This document shows positions 23,721 through 34,868 of a stretch of 37,280 nt of DNA, piece by piece. The position numbers and the translations under genes are program-made. Within the stretch, counting starts at the first letter, position 1. Each line of letters begins with the position of its first letter. Source of the stretch: Planctomycetota bacterium (GTDB lineage Bacteria; Planctomycetota; Phycisphaerae; UBA1845); NCBI GenBank assembly GCA_016208685.1, contig JACQXM010000031.1, positions 1 to 37,280 of the forward strand, in the 5' to 3' direction. The notes under the pieces are model-generated. The model did no database searches. It saw only the letters and a list, made by a program, of their open reading frames with translations, and was not told where the DNA came from.

Positions 23721-26393
23721 GTGCACTTAGGTGTCATTCCGAACCAATCGTGGCTCGCGGCCGGCGACGTGATCGGCGCCACTTGCGTCGTTCTGCCAGT
23801 GCCCGCCACATCCGGCGCGGGGCTTTACGGCTCCGACCTTCCGTCGAGGCTCAGCGCCGGCCGACAGGCGCACGCGATCCTGCGGTCGAGCCCCGTAGAG
23901 TGGATGCTGGACACCGGGGCTCTCGGGCTGACGCTGGTTGAGGGGCCAGGCGGACTGAGCGACCTGAAACTCACGCATGAGACGCTCCAGGTGCCGCTCG
24001 TCAGTCATTGCGTCGATCCCATCTACACCGTGCTCCAGGGTCTCCCGTGGGACGTGGCGTGGCATATTCTGCAGAGCCGAACCTGGATCAAAGCCGTCTG
24101 GGACGCGGACCACGCCGGCGAGCTTCGCGCCCTCGGCGTGCCTGCCGTGGCGCACCTGCCGCCCGCGGCGCTGGAGTTCGACTACGACCTGCGACCCCTT
24201 CCCGATACCGCGCCATGGGACGTCGCCTTTGTGGGTAACGCCTGTCCGACGCCGGTGCCGCCGCGCGGCATGTCCGATCGACTCGCGGATTGGGTGCGCG
24301 CCCAGGCGGCGGCGATCATCGGGGGACGAAGCCGGGAAGCGTTCTTCGATGCTTTTGCCCGGTGTCCGGAGGCGCTGGATATGACGACTCCGGCAGGCCG
24401 CGCTCCGGTAAGCGCCGCCGCCGCGGCGAAGTACTTCTCCGCCAAGCAATACTTCCTCCTGCTGCTCGCGGCCCACCGTCGCGATCAGTACGTCCGCTAT
24501 CTCCAGCGTGAGCTGGGCCCACGTTGCTGCATCCGCGGGCTGGGCTGGTCGGCGTCGGACGGCGGCGTGTTGGAAGCCCCCGCCGGAAGCCTGGATGCGT
24601 ACGTCGGCGGCTTCCGCCAGGCGGCGATCAATGTAAACTTCGTGGAGGGTGACACCCAAAACGGTGTCAACCTCCGACACTTCGAGATCACGGCGGCCGG
24701 AGGCTTCATGCTCGCCTACGACCACCCCGAGCTGCACTCCTGCTTCCGGGTGGGACAGGAATGCGCCGCCTTTCACGATGAGGAATCGCTGCGCGAACGG
24801 ATTGCGTACTACCTGGCGCACCCCGAGGAGCGGCGGGCCGTGGCCCTCGCCGGCCAGCGGCGAACGCTCGGCGAGCATCGCTACCGCCACCGGCTGGATG
24901 CCGCGACTCGCCTGGTTTCCCTGCTTGCGCCTCCGATGCCGCGGCCCCCGGCGACGTTGACGGGCCCTGCGAAGGCCCCGACGCCCGAAGCGTTGCTCAT
25001 TCTGCTGAATCCGGGGCGCGTCACGCGCAACTGCCTCGTGGCCATGGGCGCCGCGGCCAAGCGCTTGGGGATCGAGTCGGTCGGCCTGGAACTGGAACCG
25101 ATCTGGAAGCGCTTCAAGGCCGGCCGGCCCGTATCGCACGAAAGCATATCGTCGCTGGTGCGCGAGAAGAACATCGGCGCCGTGCTCAGTTACGGCCTTC
25201 AGGGCCTGTGCGAATGGCCGGTCAGCCGGGAAGCCTCGGGCGAGATGCGTCCCTTGTTCGAGGTCCTGGGCGTTCCCCACCTCATGTGGTGGACGGATCA
25301 CCCGCAGTGGGCGGACCAGGGTGTGGGACTGCGCGAAGAACTTCAACCGTTGCTGCGCCGCGCGGGGAACCATCACTTCGTCAAGAGCGCGGCGGCGGCC
25401 GCCGAGCTGCGCGATTGCCTGGGCTGGAGCCGCTGCTACGGCCTGCCGGTGGCCGAGGACCCGGAACTGCTGCAACCGGCCGCCGGAGTAACGCCGGAGT
25501 TCGACGTAGTCGCCGTCGTCGGCTCCGTCCCGGTGCTGCCGCGGGTGCTCGAGCCCTTCCTTCACGCGGAAGACCCCGACCCCACGGAGATGGCGCGGGC
25601 CGTTTCACCCGAAGTGTCGGCGCGGATCGAGCAGAGCTGGCTGGCGCTGGCACCCCCGGCCCTTCATGCCGAGCTTACGGCGCTGGTGCGTCGCTGGGTG
25701 GAGGGCAAATGCGCGGCACCGCGAACCGCCGGTTTCCGGCTGCTGCATGAAATCCGCGGGGAGTTTCCCGTCGGTTTCGACTGGCTGCGTGCGAATCCAC
25801 CGGCGTATTTCGACGCCGTGCGCGCTTTGTGGAGCCTCTGGAACTGGCGGCGCACCTTCATCCTGGCGTACCTGGCAAGGCACTTTCACGTCGGCGTTTT
25901 GGGTTCCGACTGGTCGGGCATCGGAGTGGCGGGCGGCGGCACGTGGGTGGAATACACCGACCAGCCACGGGCGTACGCGCGCGGCCGGATCGCCATCAAT
26001 GTTTCCCAGGCCAGCGATGAAGAGGGTCTATCACACAAGCCGTTTCAGATTGCCGCCAGCGGCGTGTGCCTGCTGCACGACGACCGCGTGGGACTCGCCG
26101 AGTGTTTCACGCCGGGCGCGGAGGTGACGGTGTTCGACACTCCGCGCCAGGCGCGGCAGGCCGTCGCCGCACTGTTGGATCAACCGGAATTGCGCGCCAC
26201 AACGGCTTCCGCCGCCCGCGCGCGGCTTTGCCGTGATCACACGTGGGACCGGCGGCTCGCGGAGATGCTCGCCGCGGCGGGCGTTGGTTTTCCGGCGCTT
26301 CAACAGCGCGCCGCTTCCAAGACTTCGCCCATGCCGCCGCCCGGCGGCGACCCTGCCGTGATCCGGGAGCCCGAGCCGCTGCTCACCCGCTGA
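23721..26393 (+). CDS. Tandem CgeB-like glycosyltransferase
   Basis: 890 residues, start GTG 23721 with weak AGGCGA upstream. Two copies of a CgeB-like, GT-B-type unit appear to be joined. Each ends with the same block: AINVNFVEGDTQNGVNLRHFEITAAGGFMLAYDHPEL ending near residue 400 in the first, and IAINVSQASDEEGLSHKPFQIAASGVCLLHDD ending near 790 in the second (each spelled here across gaps in conservation). Both are followed by a helical tail (RQAVAALLDQPEL). The N-terminal part of each unit holds the acceptor-side Rossmann domain. CgeB-type enzymes transfer sugars to surface polysaccharide or glycoprotein. Acceptor and donor are unknown; the duplicated build suggests two successive additions or one degenerate half. 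Confidence 0.75.
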   Translation: MHLGVIPNQSWLAAGDVIGATCVVLPVPATSGAGLYGSDLPSRLSAGRQAHAILRSSPVEWMLDTGALGLTLVEGPGGLSDLKLTHETLQVPLVSHCVDPIYTVLQGLPWDVAWHILQSRTWIKAVWDADHAGELRALGVPAVAHLPPAALEFDYDLRPLPDTAPWDVAFVGNACPTPVPPRGMSDRLADWVRAQAAAIIGGRSREAFFDAFARCPEALDMTTPAGRAPVSAAAAAKYFSAKQYFLLLLAAHRRDQYVRYLQRELGPRCCIRGLGWSASDGGVLEAPAGSLDAYVGGFRQAAINVNFVEGDTQNGVNLRHFEITAAGGFMLAYDHPELHSCFRVGQECAAFHDEESLRERIAYYLAHPEERRAVALAGQRRTLGEHRYRHRLDAATRLVSLLAPPMPRPPATLTGPAKAPTPEALLILLNPGRVTRNCLVAMGAAAKRLGIESVGLELEPIWKRFKAGRPVSHESISSLVREKNIGAVLSYGLQGLCEWPVSREASGEMRPLFEVLGVPHLMWWTDHPQWADQGVGLREELQPLLRRAGNHHFVKSAAAAAELRDCLGWSRCYGLPVAEDPELLQPAAGVTPEFDVVAVVGSVPVLPRVLEPFLHAEDPDPTEMARAVSPEVSARIEQSWLALAPPALHAELTALVRRWVEGKCAAPRTAGFRLLHEIRGEFPVGFDWLRANPPAYFDAVRALWSLWNWRRTFILAYLARHFHVGVLGSDWSGIGVAGGGTWVEYTDQPRAYARGRIAINVSQASDEEGLSHKPFQIAASGVCLLHDDRVGLAECFTPGAEVTVFDTPRQARQAVAALLDQPELRATTASAARARLCRDHTWDRRLAEMLAAAGVGFPALQQRAASKTSPMPPPGGDPAVIREPEPLLTR

Positions 26394-26550
26394 CGTCGCG
26401 CTACCCTTTGCCCGACCGCCGGAATGTCGGCAATCCGCGGATCGTCGTACGAGTGATGAACCGGCACGAAAGCGGCGCCGCTGCGCCTGTCCCCGCGCCT
26501 GCCTATGTCACCGCTTCCGGGCGTGCGGGCATGGCGGCTCACCCGCGGAC

Positions 26551-26578
26551 TCGACACGTTTGCGGTGGTCGATACAAT
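26551..26578 (+). promoter_or_regulatory. Promoter of the PEGA lipoprotein gene
   Basis: TCGACA (26551-26556) and TACAAT (26573-26578), 16 bases apart, each match the sigma70 consensus at five of six positions. Transcription would begin ~60 bases before GTG 26645. Confidence 0.6.
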
Positions 26579-26644
26579 GCGCCGGCGATCCGCGAAGCAG
26601 CGTCGAGGCCCGTGGCGCGGTGCGACGCTTCGGAGATACCGAAG

Positions 26645-27076
26645 GTGCGATTAACCACGAATCTGCCGGGCCGGCTTGCCGCACTAGGGCTTGGCGTGAC
26701 GCTGGTGTTCCCGGCCGCCGGCTGCGTCCGTCGCACCATGACCATCACCACCGAGCCGCCCAACGCCCTGGTGTTCGTGAACGATCAGGAGGTCGGGCGC
26801 AGCGAAGTGACCACCGATTTCCTCTGGTACGGCGACTACGATATCGTCATCCGCAAGGAAGGATACAAGACGCTCGTCACGCACTGGAAGGTCAAGCCCC
26901 CCTGGTACGAGCGCATTCCGTTCGACTTCTTCTTCGAGGTGCTCTGGCCCGGCCACCTGCACGACAAACACGCGCAGAACTTCACGTTGGAAGTGCAGGA
27001 GCTGCCCACGCCGCAGGACCTCGCCGACCGCGCCGTGGGTGTGCGCGAGCAGGCGATGTCGGTGGAGGAGCCGTGA
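26645..27076 (+). CDS. PEGA-domain lipoprotein
   Basis: 143 residues from GTG 26645, chosen because GGAG lies 9 bases upstream and it gives a proper lipoprotein signal: basic start, hydrophobic LAALGLGVTLVFP, lipobox AAGC with the lipidated Cys near residue 27. The upstream open frame overlaps the promoter and the previous gene. The PEGA domain follows: MTITTEPPNALVFVNDQEVG, then DFLWYGDYDIVIRKEGYKTL. The remainder (WYERIPFDFFFEVLWPGHLHDKH) is typical of outer-membrane or periplasmic PEGA lipoproteins in which the motif may contact cell-wall or surface polymers. Function unknown. Confidence 0.88.
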   Translation: MRLTTNLPGRLAALGLGVTLVFPAAGCVRRTMTITTEPPNALVFVNDQEVGRSEVTTDFLWYGDYDIVIRKEGYKTLVTHWKVKPPWYERIPFDFFFEVLWPGHLHDKHAQNFTLEVQELPTPQDLADRAVGVREQAMSVEEP

Positions 27077-27153
27077 ACGTCTCATCGCGGGCGGCTGTTG
27101 CCGTGCCTGCGGCCTCCCGTGGGCTACCGCGCCGCAGCCGTCGGTCGCTACGT

Positions 27154-27215
27154 AAAAAACTTGGCGATCCGCGAGCAGGCGGCGCTTTACGCTCGCCTGC
27201 TTCCAGCGGATCGCC
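27154..27215 (-). terminator. Intrinsic terminator for the leftward gene series
   Basis: GGCGATCCGC (27163-27172) and GCGGATCGCC (27206-27215) form a perfect 10-bp stem. A second 8-bp stem, AGCAGGCG / CGCCTGCT, lies inside the loop. On the minus strand the stem is followed by AAG and then six T residues (27159-27154), the layout of a Rho-independent terminator. It closes the leftward series ending at 27273 and faces the PEGA gene from the other side. A further stem CTCTCCC/GGGAGAG is at 27224-27243. Confidence 0.8.
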
Positions 27216-27272
27216 GTGAACTCCTCTCCCCCCTCCGGGAGAGGTAGCGTCAAACGATGCCCCCTCCCGGCA

Positions 27273-27401
27273 CTACTGCGGGGGCCCCTCTTCCAACATC
27301 TTGCGAAGCTGCGCGTTCTCGCGCCGCGTGGCCTCCAGGTCGAACAGGATGTACTTGATGCTGATACGCACTAAGTCGATGCGCTCCTGGAGGCTGTTCA
27401 C
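27273..27401 (-). CDS. Small conserved-looking protein, 42 residues, start overlapping an upstream reading frame
   Basis: GTG 27401 to TAG 27273 gives an amphipathic helical peptide: LQERIDLVRISIKYILFDLE then ATRRENAQLRKMLEEGPPQ. Its codon use and heptad-like pattern look genuinely coding, unlike the opposite-strand reading. A second frame (ATG 27556 or ATG 27424, the latter with AGGAGG 8 bases upstream) ends in TGA at 27400-27398 and overlaps this GTG as GTGA. So either the small gene is translationally coupled, or one frame is a frameshifted N-terminus. An in-frame stop lies upstream of GTG, which is the only start. The intrinsic terminator follows 58 bp later. I do not recognise the family with certainty. 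Confidence 0.6.
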   Translation of the reverse strand: MNSLQERIDLVRISIKYILFDLEATRRENAQLRKMLEEGPPQ

Positions 27402-27424
27402 CGTCGTCCGGCCTTCCCCTCCAT

Positions 27425-27723
27425 TGTCCTCTCCTCCTGACTATAGCCCCCCAGGCGGCACCGATCGCGGCACCCATTCGCTCCACCGTCATTCACTCCG
27501 TTGGCAGCCGCAGTACCAGGGCTCGAATTGCCGAAGCGACAGAGCAGATGCGCCATAAGTATGCTCCCAATAAGGAGTTACGGAGTGCCCCACACGCGTG
27601 GTAAGCGGGGTAACCGCTAACGCGCTTCCGGACGGGCGGTTTGAAAGCGACGATGGCGTTGCCAATGGGTGCGGTTATTCGGCCCACCGCCGGCGCGGGG
27701 GTGGCTGGAGGATTCCGCAGCGC
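27425..27723. other. Region between the small gene and the O-antigen ligase gene
   Basis: The minus strand has an open frame from ATG 27556 (GGGAG seven bases upstream) that runs into the small gene by a GTGA overlap; its Gly/Asn/Arg-rich product of ~52 residues is not convincing. A -10-like TATAGT lies just before the AGGAGG near 27440. Nothing else was recognised. Confidence 0.35.
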
Positions 27724-30720
27724 CTACTCTTTGTCGACGAGGTCCCAGAGCGCCTGCATCGGCGCGCTGTCGGGACGCATCTCGCGCGCCACCTCGAGGA
27801 ACTTCTTCGCCTCTTCGACGGAAAGTCCGTTTTCCAGGGCGCGGCGGAGGTGCTCCGCCGCCGCGCCGTCGTCACCGGCGTGGAACGCCAGATCGGCCGC
27901 CAGGTAGTGCGCCGCGTAATCACCGGGATCGTACTCGATCGCCCTCGCGACCCAGCGTCGCAGCGCCGGCACCAGCTCCGCCGGCGGTTTGCGAAACAGC
28001 GGCCCCTCGCGGCGCCGCAGCAACGATTCCGCCAGGGCGCGATAGCGCACCGCAAGCTGCCGTTGGACCACCTCGGCGCGGATGCCCGGGGGGGCGCTTT
28101 CGCGGAGCAGTTGCTCGGCCTGGGGCTCATCGTCCGCGGCCAGCAGATAGTCGACCATGCGCTGTTTGACTCTCGCCACGAGCTGCCGTCCCGGGAGCGA
28201 TTGTGGCGCCAGGTCCACCGCGCGACGCGCCGCGGTCAGTGCCGGTCGGGGATCGGCAGGCGTACGGAAGAAACAGCAGTCCGCGAGTTCGGCATGACAA
28301 CTCGCGGCGCCCATGCCCGCGGAGCGTTCCAGCGGCGCATACGCCGCCGCCGCAGATTCCAGGAGCGCCTGGGCCTCGGCATAGTCGCCGCGCGCGAACG
28401 TGAGGGCGGCGGCCAGTCGCATCTTCTCCGGGTGCCACGCCTCACGTCCGGCGGCCTCCGGTGCCGCGTGAGCCGCCCACGCCTCCTTCGCCTCCGCAAC
28501 GGCACGTTCGAAGGCGGCGGCGAAGTCCGACGCCGTGTCCCGCCCCGCCAGAAGCTGCAAGTACTCCAGCGTGATGGGGTTGTGTCGAAGCGGACGGGCG
28601 ACGATCTCCAGCGCGCGGTCGGGCGGAATGCCCGTCCCCGCCGCCTGTACGTATTCCAAAGCCAGGTCCGGCTCGAAGGGCTGGCGGCGCAACTCCCGTT
28701 CCAGCGCTGCCAGGGCGTTGCGCTGCGCCAGTGCCTGTGCCGAGCCGTTTCGCTCCCCGGCGGCGCGCTGCGCCTCGAGCATGCGCAGGCGATACTCCAA
28801 CCGCCCGTGGTTCAGAAATCCCGGCGAGCGCGCCACCAGTGCCTTCAGTGCCGAGGTCGCCGTGGCGCTGTGCGCCTCGCTCTGCTCCCGATCCTGCGCT
28901 GCCAGCAGCAGCAACTGCTGGTGCTGCGGGTCCATACGTTCGACCTGTCGCGCCCGCGCCTCGCGATCCATGGCCTGGAGCAGCAGCGACTGCGCCGTGA
29001 GCGTGTGCGCCTCGGCCAGGCGATAAAGGTCCGTCAGCGCGCGCTGCGGATTCAGCCGCGACCCCGAACCGTCGGCCAGCTCCGCCGCTTGCGGGAACTC
29101 CTGGGCTTCGAGGTGCATTTCAGCGCGAAAGGCGCGGCGGGCGGCGGCGAAATCCTGCTGGTTGAGCACCAGCACCACCAGCGAGGCGCTTCCCGCCAGT
29201 GCCCCGGTGGCGAGCCGCGCGGCCCGGGTACGCGACAGCGCTGCCAGCGCATCGAAGCCCACGGGCCGCGACGCGGCCCATACCAGGCCCCAAAGGGTGT
29301 AGAACGCCAGCGGCACCTCGCACACTCGCAGCCCCACGCCCACGGTATCCGACGCCGCCAAGCCTGCCAGGGCGCTCAGCAGGCCGATCTGCGTCCAACG
29401 CTGGGGAGTCGGCGGCCCCCGGAGCGAGGCCAGCCCCACACGGAAAGTAAGCAGCAGCGCCACCACAAGAAGCACCATCCCGGCCGCCCCAAGATCCGCC
29501 ATGACCTCCAGCCACTCATTGTGCGCGTGATCCACCCGGGCTTCGAACGCCAGCGGATCGGAGAGCACATCGGCCGCCGCGTACGAATCACCCTTAAGCA
29601 CGAAGCCGCCCTGTCCATGTCCTGTCAGCGGCCGCTCCAGGAACATGTGCCATGCATACTTCCACGCATAGGTGCGGAAGCGTATGGTCACGTCGCGCCC
29701 CGTCACGGAGGCCGTGTTTTGTCTCGCCCAAAAGTACAGCCCCGCGGCGCCTACCAGAAGCACGCAGACCACGGCGGTTACCAGGCGCTTTCGCCCCCGC
29801 AACCCAAAGAACGCGAGAGCGATCATCCCGACCACCAAACCCAGCGCCGGGCCGCGCGACTCGGACAATACGAAGGCCCAGATCGCCGCGGCGCACGCGA
29901 CGGCGGCTGCTGCCGCGCCCCACAGGTGCGGGCGGAACGTCGAGCCATGCGCTCTCCCGCGCTCCACGGTGCCGACGATTTCCGAGATCGCCAGCAGAAT
30001 TCCCGGAATAAGGCATGCGGAGAGGAAGTTCGGGTTGCCGAACGGGAACTTGGCGCGCAACGTCCAGTTGCGGCCATAGTAGTACCACAACGCAACAAGC
30101 GCGGTGATGCCGGTAATGGTTATGACGGCGCGGGCCGCGATGCACGCCGCGCGGCGGGTGAGTCCCAGCGCCAGCCCGGCGGACCAGAGGAGCTGAATCG
30201 CCAGCAGCAGGCTTCCGCCCAGGGCCATGTCCGGCGCGGGCGACCAGCGGCAGCTCGCGAAAGACCATAGCAAATAAAGCCCCGTCGCCGCCAGCGCTCC
30301 GACCCACGGATGAAGCAACCGCGCCCAGGACGACGCGGCCGGCCCCACCCCGACGCCCCCCGCAGGGAAACCGTTGCCGGCCGCAAGTGACGCGGAGATG
30401 TCACTGTCGTCACCGCCGGCGCCGGGCGTGCGGGAGAGGGATGCGACGGCCAGGGCCATCAGGGAGAGACCTGCCCCCAGACCCAGAAGATAGCCCTTTA
30501 CGTCGCCGGCGTTGAGAGTGGGGAAGCGATAGTTCAGGCAGAGCAGTTGCACTACGGCGCGCAGGGGCGATTCCTGTCCCCACTCCACCGCTCCGTCGAT
30601 CGGCGGCGACTCGCGGGCGCTAAGCAGCAGAAACCCCCCGCCGACCACCAGAATCACCAGGCCGACGGTGACGGCGGAAAGGGGTGTGAGGGCCTGGGAA
30701 TCGCGGTCGCCGCCGTTCAT
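27724..30720 (-). CDS. O-antigen ligase/polymerase-like membrane protein with C-terminal TPR region
   Basis: 998 residues from ATG 30720 (GGAG 11 bases upstream; the 37-residue upstream extension is Arg-rich and unsupported). About a dozen membrane helices occupy residues ~12-560. The Wzy_C/WaaL signature loop is present: RFRTYAWKYAWHMFLERPLTGHGQGG then ARVDHAHNEWLEVMADLGAAG (quoted in pieces), with the Arg and His-Asn typical of lipid-linked glycan transfer. The ~430-residue C-terminal part consists of TPR-like helices (AEAQALLESAAAAYAPLERS). The family moves or polymerises lipid-linked polysaccharide at the periplasmic face. It may serve the heptose-containing glycan suggested by hldE/gmhA. 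Confidence 0.88.
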   Translation of the reverse strand: MNGGDRDSQALTPLSAVTVGLVILVVGGGFLLLSARESPPIDGAVEWGQESPLRAVVQLLCLNYRFPTLNAGDVKGYLLGLGAGLSLMALAVASLSRTPGAGGDDSDISASLAAGNGFPAGGVGVGPAASSWARLLHPWVGALAATGLYLLWSFASCRWSPAPDMALGGSLLLAIQLLWSAGLALGLTRRAACIAARAVITITGITALVALWYYYGRNWTLRAKFPFGNPNFLSACLIPGILLAISEIVGTVERGRAHGSTFRPHLWGAAAAAVACAAAIWAFVLSESRGPALGLVVGMIALAFFGLRGRKRLVTAVVCVLLVGAAGLYFWARQNTASVTGRDVTIRFRTYAWKYAWHMFLERPLTGHGQGGFVLKGDSYAAADVLSDPLAFEARVDHAHNEWLEVMADLGAAGMVLLVVALLLTFRVGLASLRGPPTPQRWTQIGLLSALAGLAASDTVGVGLRVCEVPLAFYTLWGLVWAASRPVGFDALAALSRTRAARLATGALAGSASLVVLVLNQQDFAAARRAFRAEMHLEAQEFPQAAELADGSGSRLNPQRALTDLYRLAEAHTLTAQSLLLQAMDREARARQVERMDPQHQQLLLLAAQDREQSEAHSATATSALKALVARSPGFLNHGRLEYRLRMLEAQRAAGERNGSAQALAQRNALAALERELRRQPFEPDLALEYVQAAGTGIPPDRALEIVARPLRHNPITLEYLQLLAGRDTASDFAAAFERAVAEAKEAWAAHAAPEAAGREAWHPEKMRLAAALTFARGDYAEAQALLESAAAAYAPLERSAGMGAASCHAELADCCFFRTPADPRPALTAARRAVDLAPQSLPGRQLVARVKQRMVDYLLAADDEPQAEQLLRESAPPGIRAEVVQRQLAVRYRALAESLLRRREGPLFRKPPAELVPALRRWVARAIEYDPGDYAAHYLAADLAFHAGDDGAAAEHLRRALENGLSVEEAKKFLEVAREMRPDSAPMQALWDLVDKE

Positions 30721-30916
30721 GCGCGGATTGTCTCCGGGGCCAACACCGGCCCTGAGCATAGGACGCGACCGGCAACCGGTCGGTTCGACATCACGGCTTC
30801 GGCCGGTACGGCAAGGGGCGGCGACGCCCACGGCGCGGTCGAATCGCGGCGTCGGGGGTCCATGTCCGAGCGGCGCGGCTCCTGACGCGGCAAGTGCGGC
30901 TCCTCATACGGTGCGG

Positions 30917-31462
30917 TCAGCGCGGCGGCGCGATCCAGGGGATGTCCGCCACGCCGGCGCGATGGTTCGCGCGGCGGGCGAGGGCAAAGAGTAGGTCGCT
31001 CAAACGGTTCAGGTAGACAATGGTGCAGGCGTCCACCATCTGCTGGCGGGCCAGCGCGACGACGGTTCGTTCGGCACGGCGGCAGACGGTCCGCGCCAGG
31101 TGCAGGCTCGCGGCGGACGCCGTGCCGCCGGGCAGCACGAAGTTCCGCAGCGGTGGATTCTCGCGGCACGCCTCGTCGATCCAATGTTCCAACTGGGATA
31201 CGTGCTCGCCCTTCATCGTGGTCGCCGGCGGTTGCCCCTCGGGCGTGGCGAGCTGGCCGCCAAGGACGAACAGATCCGACTGGATGCGGCGCAGAATGTC
31301 GGCCGTCTGGTCGTCGTCGCACGTCGCCAGCACGGCGCCGATGGCGGCGTTTGTTTCGTCCACGTCGCCATACGCCGCCACGCGGGCGTCGCATTTGGGC
31401 ACGCGCTGGTTGCCGAAGAGCCCCGTGGAGCCGTCATCGCCGGTCTTTGTATACAGCTTCAT
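30917..31462 (-). CDS. Cob(I)alamin adenosyltransferase, PduO type
   Basis: 181 residues. It transfers adenosyl from ATP to cob(I)alamin to make adenosylcobalamin. Family blocks: MKLYTKTGDDGSTGLFGNQR at the N-terminus (ATP site), YGDVDETNAAIG, FVLPGGTASAASLHLARTVCRRAER and YLNRLSDLLFALARRAN. ATG 31462 aligns with the conserved family start; the frame extends 18 codons upstream without conserved sequence. It follows purH by 86 bp on the same strand, possibly co-transcribed. Confidence 0.95.
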   Translation of the reverse strand: MKLYTKTGDDGSTGLFGNQRVPKCDARVAAYGDVDETNAAIGAVLATCDDDQTADILRRIQSDLFVLGGQLATPEGQPPATTMKGEHVSQLEHWIDEACRENPPLRNFVLPGGTASAASLHLARTVCRRAERTVVALARQQMVDACTIVYLNRLSDLLFALARRANHRAGVADIPWIAPPR

Positions 31463-31548
31463 CCTCGCGTCTTTCGCTACCAACCGGATTATAAAGGGCG
31501 TTTTCCGGGCGGCCAACTGCGGTCGCGCGGTCCGCAGCCGGTGCGCGG

Positions 31549-33277
<1,729 letters not shown>

Positions 33278-33294
<17 letters not shown>

Positions 33295-34726
33295 GAGGGC
33301 TGCGAAGGGGATCGTCTTCCGCGGCGTCGCGAGCCGCCGCCTCCTGGTCACGCGGGGCCGGCGCCGCCGCCTCGGCGGGCGGCGGCTCGGTCAGCCGCCG
33401 GCGCGCCGCCTGCACCAGCGGCGCCCGCAGGTAACCCGTCCCCGCGGGCCGAACGCATTGTACCCGTCCGTCGCGCGAAAAGACGTACACGGACTCATCC
33501 CGCACGTTGGCGACAACCTCCGACGTATCCCCCGCCCAGGTGGCGGCGATAACCGTTCCGGTGTCGTGATCCACCACTTCCAGCGTACGTTCGGCGGTGA
33601 ACACCACGGCCTGCTCCGGCGTTGCCGCCGCGAACGCCCGTCCCGTGGGCCGTCGCCAGTGTTCCTCGCCCGAAGCCGTGTCGATCGCCGACAGTCCCTG
33701 CCCGGCGCAGTATTGGTACACCGTAGCGCCGCCCAGCACGGGCGACTCGCGGAGCGGGCCCATGAACCGAAGGCGCCAGTGCACTTCGCCGGTGCGCAGG
33801 TCGATCTTGTAAAGCGAGCGATCCAGGCTTGCGACGTACGCCGCCTGATCGTCCACGGCCGGCTCCGCCATGATCCCGTCTTCCGCCGAGAACGCCCAAT
33901 GCTGCTCCCGGTTCTCGGCGGCACAGGCGACGACCACTCCCTTTCGCGCGGCGACGAACAGCAGCCGGTCGCCATGGAACAGCACGGGCGTGGCGGTCAC
34001 CGATCCGCCGGTAAGTGCCTCCCAGCGTTGCAGCAGCCGTCCGCCGTGCGCCTGGTCCCAGAGCAGGGCGTGCATCCGTCCGTCCATTCCGCCCATGAAG
34101 AGCCGGTCGTCGATGCCGGCAGCGCCGCCACCCGCGGGAAACGGCAGCTTGAACCGACCCAGCGATTCGCCGGAGTAGCGGTCGAAAATGAAGAGGGGCC
34201 CCGCGGTCGCGATCACCACTGGGCCGCGGGCGTTTTCCGCGAGCAGATGCGTGGGGCGGAAGACGGCATACTCGCGCTCCACGAGCTTCTCCGCCCAGCG
34301 GATCAGTCCGACGTCGGCCCGCAGCGCATAGACGATGCCGCCCTCGCTGATGGCGTAGAGGGCGTCGTCGACGAGATAGGCGCTCCGCAAGGCGTCGTGC
34401 TGGGGGAGCGGGAGGCTGGCGGACCAGTAGTTCTCCAGGCCGATGTGACGCAAAGACGCGTCGTCGATCACCGGCTCGGCCAGGACAACCGCACTCGGGA
34501 GTGCCGCGAGCATCACCGCCAGAGCACACAGGAACGACCCGAAGGCTGGGGACGCACACGGCCGCCCCCGCGGGGCAGCCCGCCGGGCAACAGTCGACGC
34601 GACGGTACGCTCCGGGCGGCGCGGCACGAAAGCCGCAAGCCCTGAACGTGTCGTCTCGTCACCGCCGCGACGCACCATCGTGGCCGCCGATCGCTGCATC
34701 CCCGTCAAAAGCCGCCCGTCCCTCAC
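33278..34726 (-). CDS. PQQ-binding-like beta-propeller protein
   Basis: 482 residues from GTG 34726, supported by GGAGAGGA ~7 bases upstream. A long basic N-terminus precedes a hydrophobic segment (~64-84, FLCALAVMLAALPSAVVLA), so it is a signal anchor or signal peptide. The propeller blades run ~95-440: GGIVYALRADVGLIRWAEKL, FIFDRYSGESLGRFKLP, RSLYKIDLRTGEVHWRLRF, QGLSAIDTASGEEHWRRPTG (each blade has the xxxLDxxTGxxxW pattern). The tail is Pro/Ala and charge rich. Such propellers act as scaffolds (BamB-like) or quinoprotein domains; no dehydrogenase residues are seen. First gene of the leftward series. Confidence 0.85.
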
Positions 34727-34794
34727 CGCTGGATCCTCTCCTTCGGCGTCGATGTTCCCCCACTGCCGCGCTCGTCCGCGACACGGCGAACCGG

Positions 34795-34823
34795 ATTTGA
34801 CGCCATCCGGCGCGGAGCGTCAA
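34795..34823 (-). promoter_or_regulatory. Promoter of the leftward PQQ-protein/purH series
   Basis: On the minus strand TTGACG (34823-34818) and TCAAAT (34800-34795) are separated by 17 bases. Transcription would start near 34788, ~60 bases before GTG 34726. Confidence 0.5.
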
Positions 34824-34868
34824 GGCGGGACGCCCGTCCCCGCCCGACCTTGGCAAACGCAGCCCTGA

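Noticed and set aside
27301..27558. + strand frame of 85 codons opposite the small gene
   Set aside because: No ribosome-binding site and Ser/Arg-rich composition; the minus-strand 42-residue frame looks far more like protein.
27598..30270. 890-codon + strand frame opposite the O-antigen ligase gene
   Set aside because: The minus strand shows membrane helices and the Wzy_C signature; the + frame is Arg-rich shadow.
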